DNA of 10,632 bases from contig JAHFPO010000076.1 in the NCBI GenBank assembly GCA_023266695.1, positions 1 to 10,632 on the forward strand, read 5' to 3'. This document shows, piece after piece, positions 5,867 through 10,632 of the stretch (positions within the stretch are counted from its first letter, which is position 1; every line of letters begins with the position of its first letter). The translations under genes were made by a program, and so were the position numbers. The stretch is from Hyphomicrobiales bacterium (GTDB lineage: Bacteria > Pseudomonadota > Alphaproteobacteria > Rhizobiales > Xanthobacteraceae). The notes under the pieces are model-generated. The model worked only from the letters and a program-made list of their open reading frames with translations. It was not told the DNA's origin and searched no databases.

Positions 5867-6649
5867 TCATCCTTTCCTGAGGAATCCCTCGACCGCGTCG
5901 TTGAAGGCAGCCGGCTGTGCGATATTGGAGATGTGGGCGGAATCGAGCACGACGAGCTTGGCGCCCGCGATGGATTCGGCGATGGATTCGCCATCCTTGA
6001 GCGTCGTCGCCGGATCATGACGACCGGCGATGACGAGAGTCGGCAGCTTGATCTCGCGGATGGCCCAGCGCTGATCCATGTCGCGGACCGCGGCGGAGCA
6101 GCCGACATAGCCTACGGGATTGGTCGCGACCATCATCTCGCGCATGCGCGCGACGGTTTTCGGCGAACGCTCCAGGAAATCCTTGGTGAACCAGATCGTC
6201 AGAACCGCGTCGGCGACGGCCTCGACGCCCTTCGTATTCACGGTACTGATGCGCGTGTTCCACGCGGTCGGAGTCATGCTTTTTGCCGCGGTATTGGCGA
6301 GCACCAGTCGGTCGATATGTTCGGCCGCATGGCGGCCAAGCCACATGCCGGTCATGCCGCCCATGGAGAGTCCGCACCAATGGACCTTGGCAACGCCGAG
6401 ATGCTTGATGATGGCGAGCGCGTCCTGGCCGAGCAGGTCCATCGAATAAGGCCCAGCCGGAGCGCCGGATAACCCATGGCCGCGCTGGTCGTAGCGTACG
6501 ACGCGGAAATGCTTGGCGAAGACCGGCGCCTGGTCGTCCCACATGTGAAGATTGGTACCGAGCGAATTCGAAAGGATCAGCACGGGGGCCTTCTCAGGCC
6601 CCTCGATTTCGAAGTGAATGGGCACGCCGTCGGCATCAATCACAGGCAT
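5867..6649 (-). CDS. pcaD: 3-oxoadipate enol-lactonase
   Basis: PcaD is an alpha/beta-hydrolase that opens 3-oxoadipate enol-lactone to 3-oxoadipate, the step directly after PcaC. The 260-residue length is normal. The oxyanion region is SNSLGTNLHMWDDQ (27-40), RYDQRGHG is at 52-59, and the nucleophile Ser95 sits in GLSMGG. The acid Asp212 lies in GRHDPAT and the catalytic His239 in DSAHISN, so the triad is complete. An AGAGGA ribosome site lies 7 bases before the ATG. It is transcribed with pcaC, 4 bases downstream. The pathway's ring-cleaving PcaGH and an intact PcaB are not in the window, so the pair depends on genes elsewhere. Confidence 0.92.
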   Translation of the reverse strand: MPVIDADGVPIHFEIEGPEKAPVLILSNSLGTNLHMWDDQAPVFAKHFRVVRYDQRGHGLSGAPAGPYSMDLLGQDALAIIKHLGVAKVHWCGLSMGGMTGMWLGRHAAEHIDRLVLANTAAKSMTPTAWNTRISTVNTKGVEAVADAVLTIWFTKDFLERSPKTVARMREMMVATNPVGYVGCSAAVRDMDQRWAIREIKLPTLVIAGRHDPATTLKDGESIAESIAGAKLVVLDSAHISNIAQPAAFNDAVEGFLRKG

Positions 6650-6666
6650 CAGCGTTTCCTCTGTGG

Positions 6667-6768
6667 TTAGGCGTCTGGAGAATGAAGTGCTACTCGCGCG
6701 GCGTCGAGCGTGCGCTCAAGAAAATGTTCGGCGCGGCCGAGATAAGCGAGGGGATCGGGACTGGTCAT
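6667..6768 (-). pseudogene. 33-codon ORF resembling the C-terminal tail of PcaB, possible remnant
   Basis: Just upstream of pcaD, on the same strand and ending 17 bases before its ATG, an ORF encodes MTSPDPLAYLGRAEHFLERT and then LDAARVALHSPDA. The DPLAYLG...ERTLDAAR pattern resembles the last helix of 3-carboxy-cis,cis-muconate cycloisomerase (PcaB), which from memory often ends in a DPxxYLGxAxxxVDRxLA pattern. In pseudomonads the order is pcaB-pcaD-pcaC, so a pcaB tail here would fit. There is no ribosome site, and an in-frame stop lies 27 bases before the ATG, so only a fragment of about 33 to 41 codons survives. The alternatives are a genuine small leader ORF or chance similarity. The resemblance is a memory-based judgement on a short stretch. 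Confidence 0.4.
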
Positions 6769-6882
6769 GAGAGAATAGGGCGGACGGATTTTTTACTTTA
6801 CGCCGCCGTTTTGCCGGCCGGAAGCCCTTTCGGCTGCAAATGCGCGCGGGGCCGGCTATGGTGAGCCGAAACGGAGGATGGA
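6769..6882. other. Divergent intergenic region between the pca unit and coxG
   Basis: This stretch must hold the 5' control regions of both the leftward pca genes and the rightward coxG. It contains an A/T-rich patch near 6786-6800 in otherwise GC-rich DNA and an imperfect CCGGAA/TTTCGG stem near 6820-6835. I find no convincing -35/-10 pair on either strand. The only clear element is the GGAGG ribosome site of coxG at 6873-6877. Confidence 0.4.
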
Positions 6883-7341
6883 ATGGCCCTCGAAATGACC
6901 GGCGAATATGTGCTGCCGCTCGACCGCGCCGCCGTCTATGCGGCGCTCAATGATGCGGAGATGCTGAAACTCTGCATTCCGGGCTGCGAACAGCTGGAAA
7001 AACTCTCCGATACCGAGTTTACGGCGGTCGCCCGCATCGAGGTCGGTCCGGTCAAGGCGCGCTTCAAGGGCAAGGTGCGGCTCGAGGATCTCGATCCGCC
7101 GCAGGGCTATCGCATCGTGGGCGAAGGCGAGGGCGGAGTCGCCGGCTTCGCCAAGGGCAATGCGGTGGTAACCCTTGCCGAAGTGGCCGAGGGCACCAAG
7201 CTTTCCTACAAGGCCGAAGCCCAGGTCGGCGGCAAGCTCGCCCAGCTCGGCCAGCGCCTGCTTGCCGGCAGCGCCAAGAAGATCGCCGACAAGTTCTTCG
7301 CCAATTTTGCCGCCGCGCTCGGGGGTCAATCAAAGGCTTGA
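6883..7341 (+). CDS. coxG: CoxG family SRPBCC protein (CO dehydrogenase subunit G-like)
   Basis: The 152-residue protein is a complete SRPBCC-fold CoxG domain. Marks are the opening EMTGEYVLPLDRAAVY, the CIPGCEQLEKL motif (31-41), GPVKARFKGKVRLEDLDPP (55-73), the glycine-rich GEGEGGVAGFAKG (80-92), and a C-terminal AQVGGKLAQLGQRLLAGSAKK helix. CoxG proteins have been linked to recruiting molybdenum CO dehydrogenase to the membrane and to handing its electrons to quinone. The copy here lacks the C-terminal extension found in longer CoxG proteins of carboxidotrophs, so a membrane tether is missing. A GGAGG ribosome site lies 5 bases before the ATG. It leads the block of molybdenum-hydroxylase genes, but a terminator-like hairpin separates it from coxS. 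Confidence 0.88.
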   Translation: MALEMTGEYVLPLDRAAVYAALNDAEMLKLCIPGCEQLEKLSDTEFTAVARIEVGPVKARFKGKVRLEDLDPPQGYRIVGEGEGGVAGFAKGNAVVTLAEVAEGTKLSYKAEAQVGGKLAQLGQRLLAGSAKKIADKFFANFAAALGGQSKA

Positions 7342-7374
7342 CCGCGGAGCCCGGCCCGGATTGAACTCCGCCCC

Positions 7375-7401
7375 GGACGGCGCCCGCCGTCCCGTATTTT
7401 T
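7375..7401 (+). terminator. Terminator-like hairpin between coxG and coxS
   Basis: GGACGGC (7375-7381) pairs perfectly with GCCGTCC (7386-7392) around a GCCC loop, and CGTATTTTT follows. A 7-bp GC stem with five Ts close behind is typical of a rho-independent terminator. It lies 34 bases after coxG and 12 bases before the coxS ATG, so it could end coxG messages or reduce readthrough into coxS. Confidence 0.5.
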
Positions 7402-7413
7402 GGATGGTTCGCC

Positions 7414-7911
<498 letters not shown>

Positions 7912-7937
7912 GACGAGCCGGAGCGAGGAGCAGAGAC

Positions 7938-8741
7938 ATGTACGATTTCACCTTCCACCGTCCGGCCGATGTGAAGAAGGCCGCCGCTCTGCTGCAATCC
8001 TCCGAGGAGGTGAAGCTCTTGGCCGGCGGTCAGACGCTGATCCCGACCTTGAAGCAGCGCCTGGCCGCGCCGCGGAACCTCGTCGACCTCGGCGCGATCG
8101 AAGACCTCGTGGGCATCGAGCGTAAAGGAAGGAACGTCGTGATCGGCGCGATGACTCATCACGCTACAGTCGCGGCCTCGGCGGTGGTGATGAAAGCGAT
8201 CCCGGCGCTCGCCGAGCTTGCCTCCCACATCGGCGATCCGGCGGTGCGCAACCAGGGCACGATCGGTGGCTCTATCGCCAACAACGATCCCGCCGCCGAC
8301 TATCCCGCCGCCTGTATCGGGCTCGGCGCGACCATCATCACGTCCAAGCGCAAGATCGAGGCCGACGACTTTTTCACCGGCCTGTTCGAGACCGCGCTAG
8401 AGCCCGACGAGATCATCACCCAGGTGAGCTTCCCGCTGCCGATCAGGGCGGGCTATGCCAAGTTTCCGAACCCGGCCTCGCGCTATGCGCTGGTGGGCGT
8501 GTTCGTCGCGGAGCGCGGCAAGAAGGAGGTGCGAGTCGCGGTCACCGGCGCGGGCGAGAGCGGAGTGTTCCGCGTGCCGGCGATGGAGCGCGCGCTGGTC
8601 AAGCGTTTCGCGCCGAAATCGCTCGAAGGCGTGAAGGTCGACGCCAACAGCCTGGTTTCGGACCTTCATGCGGGGGCGGAATACCGCGCGCATCTGATCG
8701 GCGTGATGGCGCAGCGCGCGGTCGAGGCGGCGGAAAAATGA
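7938..8741 (+). CDS. coxM: Molybdenum hydroxylase FAD-binding medium subunit (CoxM-like)
   Basis: The 267-residue flavoprotein subunit takes electrons from the iron-sulfur subunit. It opens MYDFTFHRPADVKKAAALL, as is usual for the family. The two FAD-binding loops are AGGQTLIP (29-36) and TIGGSIANNDPAAD (108-121), which correspond to the paired AGG and TIGG motifs of CoxM. The C-terminal CO dehydrogenase flavoprotein domain follows from about residue 170. A GAGGAG ribosome site lies 7 bases before the ATG. A GTG-led extension of this frame back to 7404 overlaps coxS and is rejected. The gene stands directly behind coxS; the large molybdenum subunit often found beside these two is absent. The stop overlaps the next gene's ATG (ATGA). 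Confidence 0.92.
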   Translation: MYDFTFHRPADVKKAAALLQSSEEVKLLAGGQTLIPTLKQRLAAPRNLVDLGAIEDLVGIERKGRNVVIGAMTHHATVAASAVVMKAIPALAELASHIGDPAVRNQGTIGGSIANNDPAADYPAACIGLGATIITSKRKIEADDFFTGLFETALEPDEIITQVSFPLPIRAGYAKFPNPASRYALVGVFVAERGKKEVRVAVTGAGESGVFRVPAMERALVKRFAPKSLEGVKVDANSLVSDLHAGAEYRAHLIGVMAQRAVEAAEK

Positions 8742-9073
8742 GGGCTGCGATGAACGTTGGCGAAGACGACGTGCTCGCCGCCGCCGAATCCTGGCGCCGA
8801 GAGGGCCGCGGAGTGGCGCTCGCGACCGTGGTCGAGACCTGGGGCTCGGCGCCGCGCCCGGTGGGGAGCCATCTCGTCATCGATGACCGCGAGAATTTTC
8901 TGGGCTCGGTTTCGGGCGGCTGCGTCGAGGGCGAAGTGATCGCCGCCGCGGGCGAGGTCATCGACAGCGGCGTGCCGAAGCTCATGGAATTCGGCGTCGC
9001 CGACGAGACCGCCTGGAAGGCCGGCCTCTCCTGCGGCGGCATGATCCGCGTCTATGTGGAGAAAGTGGAGTGA
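8738..9073 (+). CDS. XdhC/CoxI-type maturation factor, N-terminal domain protein
   Basis: This 111-residue protein is the XdhC/CoxI N-terminal domain as a free-standing gene. Marks are VALATVVETWGSAPRPVGSH (26-45), GSVSGGCVEGEV (56-67) and GLSCGGMIRVYVE (96-108). XdhC proteins bind the molybdenum cofactor, help its sulfuration and insert it into xanthine dehydrogenase-like enzymes. The ATG at 8738 overlaps the coxM stop as ATGA and is used here. The ATG at 8750 has a better ribosome site (GAGGG, 5 bases away) and could be the real start, giving 107 residues. The Rossmann half of XdhC is encoded by the next gene, 44 bases on, so the two products probably act as a complex. The protein looks complete at its C-terminus, not truncated. 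Confidence 0.88.
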   Translation: MRAAMNVGEDDVLAAAESWRREGRGVALATVVETWGSAPRPVGSHLVIDDRENFLGSVSGGCVEGEVIAAAGEVIDSGVPKLMEFGVADETAWKAGLSCGGMIRVYVEKVE

Positions 9074-9083
9074 CTAGTTCTCT

Positions 9084-9102
9084 CTCTCCCCGCCGGGGAG
9101 AG
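9084..9102. repeat. Palindromic intergenic element between the two XdhC genes
   Basis: CTCTCCCC (9084-9091) and GGGGAGAG (9095-9102) form a perfect 8-bp stem around a GCC loop, with no T tract behind. The CTCTCCCCG...CGGGGAGAG pattern resembles dispersed palindromes I recall from many alphaproteobacterial intergenic regions. It ends shortly before the AGGA ribosome site of the next gene, so in RNA it could affect its translation. Confidence 0.6.
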
Positions 9103-9117
9103 GTGTAGGATTAGGTG

Positions 9118-9810
9118 ATGCGTCTCGATCTCCTCGCCGCCCTCAATGAAGAACGCGCCCGGCGGCGCGCCGCGATCGTCGTCACCGAAATCGAGGGCGG
9201 GCGCCAGCGCTTGGTGCGCGAGGCGGAGATCGGCAAAGACCCGCTCGGGGCTGTGCTCGCATCGCAGTTGCGCGCGGGCAAGAGCGGCCTCGTCGAGGCG
9301 AAGGGCGCGCGCTGCTTCCTCGAACTGCACATGCCGCCGCCGCGGCTCGTCATCACCGGCGCGGTGCATGTGAGCCAGGCGCTGGCACCGATGGCGAAGC
9401 TCCTCGGCTATGACGTGACGATCGTCGATCCGCGCACCGCCTTTGCGACGCCGGAACGCTTTCCCGACGTGCCGCTCCTCGCCGAATGGCCCGATACGGC
9501 CTTGCCGAAGCTCGCTCTCGACCATTGGACCGCTTTCGTGGCGCTCACCCACGATCCCAAGATCGATGAACCGGCGCTCGCCATGGCGCTCACGTCGCGC
9601 TGTTTCTATGTGGGCGCGCTCGGCTCCAAGAAGACCCATGCGCGGAGGGTGGAAAGCCTGAAGAAACGCGGCATTGCCGAGGAAGCGATCGCGCGCATCC
9701 ATGCGCCGATCGGTCTCGCTATCGGCGCGCAAAGCCCGCCCGAGATCGCGCTCGCGATCCTCGCCGAGATCACGCTGAGGCTGCGGCGCGGGCCGGAGGC
9801 GCGCCTGTGA
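9118..9810 (+). CDS. XdhC family protein, C-terminal Rossmann domain
   Basis: The 230-residue protein is the second half of an XdhC-type maturation factor. Residues 1-70 are a variable leader. The Rossmann domain begins at PPRLVITGAVHVSQALAPMA (74-93) and continues through LGYDVTIVDPRTAF (96-109), VALTHDPKID (141-150), YVGALGSKKTHARR (164-177) and HAPIGLAIGAQSPPEIALAI (195-214). The usual dinucleotide loop GAGH is GAVH here. An AGGA site lies 7 bases before the ATG; a GTG one codon earlier is possible. The stop overlaps the GTG of the next gene. It is expected to work with the preceding XdhC half in finishing the molybdenum cofactor of the CoxS/CoxM enzyme. Confidence 0.88.
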   Translation: MRLDLLAALNEERARRRAAIVVTEIEGGRQRLVREAEIGKDPLGAVLASQLRAGKSGLVEAKGARCFLELHMPPPRLVITGAVHVSQALAPMAKLLGYDVTIVDPRTAFATPERFPDVPLLAEWPDTALPKLALDHWTAFVALTHDPKIDEPALAMALTSRCFYVGALGSKKTHARRVESLKKRGIAEEAIARIHAPIGLAIGAQSPPEIALAILAEITLRLRRGPEARL

Positions 9811-10632
9811 AATTCGGCCCGGTTCCCCTCGATCAAGCGCTAGGCTGTATCGCTGCCCATTCGGTGAGGACACTCGAGCGCACGGTGAAGAAGGGCACGG
9901 TGCTGGGTGCGGCCGAGATCGAGACGTTCGCGCGCGCGGGCGTGAAAGAAGTCGTGGTGGCAAGACTTGAGCCGGGCGACATCGGCGAGGACGAGGCGGC
10001 GCAGGCGATCGCGCGCGCGATCGCGGGGGAGGGGGTGCGGATCGAACCCGCCTTCACCGGCCGGGCCAATCTCCATGCCGAGACGGCGGGCGTGCTCGTG
10101 CTGGTGCGCGAAGGCATCGACCGGCTCAATCGCGTCGACGAGACGGTGACGCTCGCGACCTTGCCGGCGTTCCGGCCGGTGCAGGCGGGTGAGATGGTCG
10201 CGACCGTCAAGATCATTCCGTTCGCGGTGACGGGGGAAGTGCAGCGCGCGGCGATGATGGCGGCGCGGCCGATGGTGTCGGTCGCGCCCTACCGGCTGAA
10301 GCGCGTGGGCCTGGTCTCGACCGAGCTTCCGGGACTTGCCAAGAAAGTGATCGACAAGACCGTGCGGGTGACGGCCGACCGCCTCGCGCCCGCGGGGGCC
10401 GTGATCGCTTCCGATCAGAGGGTGCCGCACGAGGCCGCGGCGATCAGCGCGGCGATAAGCGATGCGCTCGGTCGCGGTGCCGAGCTCATCATCGTGTTCG
10501 GCGCCTCCGCCATCGCCGACCGGCGCGATGTGATTCCTTCGGCGATCGTCGCGGCGGGTGGGCGGATCGATCATTTCGGCATGCCGGTCGATCCCGGCAA
10601 TCTCATGCTGTTGGGAGCGATCGGCGAGGTGC
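9807..10632 (+). CDS. Molybdopterin-binding protein, probably fused to a MocA-like nucleotidyltransferase (partial)
   Basis: The visible 275 residues start at a GTG that overlaps the previous stop as GTGA; the gene continues past the right edge. The N-terminus MKFGPVPLDQALGCIAAHSV and LEPGDIGEDEAAQAIARAI (near 54-72) match a large two-domain family that I recall in Hyphomicrobiales as molybdopterin-binding/glycosyltransferase family 2 protein. Residues 165-275 form a MoaB/MogA-like molybdopterin-binding domain, with the segments RVGLVSTELPG, VTADRLAPAGAVIASDQRVP, IIVFGASAIADRRDVIP and HFGMPVDPGN. In that family a MocA-like cytidylyltransferase domain follows; it would lie outside the window. 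The likely role is making the cytidine-dinucleotide form of the molybdenum cofactor for the CoxS/CoxM enzyme. The fusion is inferred, not seen. Confidence 0.82.
   Translation, partial: MKFGPVPLDQALGCIAAHSVRTLERTVKKGTVLGAAEIETFARAGVKEVVVARLEPGDIGEDEAAQAIARAIAGEGVRIEPAFTGRANLHAETAGVLVLVREGIDRLNRVDETVTLATLPAFRPVQAGEMVATVKIIPFAVTGEVQRAAMMAARPMVSVAPYRLKRVGLVSTELPGLAKKVIDKTVRVTADRLAPAGAVIASDQRVPHEAAAISAAISDALGRGAELIIVFGASAIADRRDVIPSAIVAAGGRIDHFGMPVDPGNLMLLGAIGEV

Noticed and set aside
6682..6864. A 60-codon plus-strand ORF between pcaD and coxG
   Set aside because: It overlaps the PcaB-like fragment in antisense, its GGAG sits too close to the ATG, and its product shows no recognisable pattern.
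9052..10574. Long minus-strand frames opposite the XdhC and molybdopterin-binding genes
   Set aside because: They are antisense to conserved domains, rich in Arg and His, and have no motifs.

Overview
The window looks like chromosomal DNA of a high-GC alphaproteobacterium, probably Hyphomicrobiales (Rhizobiales) or a close relative. The evidence is strongly GC-biased third codon positions, a livHMGF operon that ends in a DUF6867 gene, a pcaD-pcaC pair, a coxG/coxS/coxM block with split XdhC genes, and two close matches to the alphaproteobacterial EcfG stress-sigma promoter. I see no tRNA, rRNA, CRISPR array, transposase or integrase.

Layout, left to right. (1) Positions 1-4175, minus strand: a branched-chain amino acid-type ABC importer operon, read livH, livM, livG, livF, then a DUF6867 membrane protein cut by the left edge. 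The genes are packed tightly: two ATGA stop/start overlaps, a 15-base gap and a 9-base gap. (2) Positions 4370-4912, plus strand: a flavin reductase-family gene, divergent from livH. (3) Positions 4947-5436: a small accessory island. It holds a 27-codon single-helix membrane peptide gene (minus) and a 60-codon Pro-Gly-Gln repeat protein gene (plus). They diverge from a 175-base spacer with two GGAAC-N17-GTT sites, one facing each gene, and a strong terminator closes the plus-strand gene. (4) Positions 5467-6768, minus strand: pcaD and pcaC of the beta-ketoadipate pathway, preceded by a 33-codon ORF that resembles the C-terminal tail of PcaB and may be what remains of it. (5) Positions 6883-10632, plus strand: coxG, coxS, coxM, the two halves of an XdhC-type maturation factor as separate genes, and the start of a molybdopterin-binding protein that runs off the right edge.

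How the parts work together. The Liv cassette supplies the two permeases and two ATPases of an importer; no binding protein is visible. PcaD and PcaC catalyse neighbouring steps of protocatechuate breakdown. The right-hand block encodes the iron-sulfur and FAD subunits of a molybdenum hydroxylase plus accessory and cofactor-maturation proteins, but no catalytic (CoxL) subunit lies in the window. It must be encoded elsewhere, and the enzyme's substrate (CO or an organic compound) is open. The least ordinary part is the pair of tiny genes that appear to be controlled by the general stress response.
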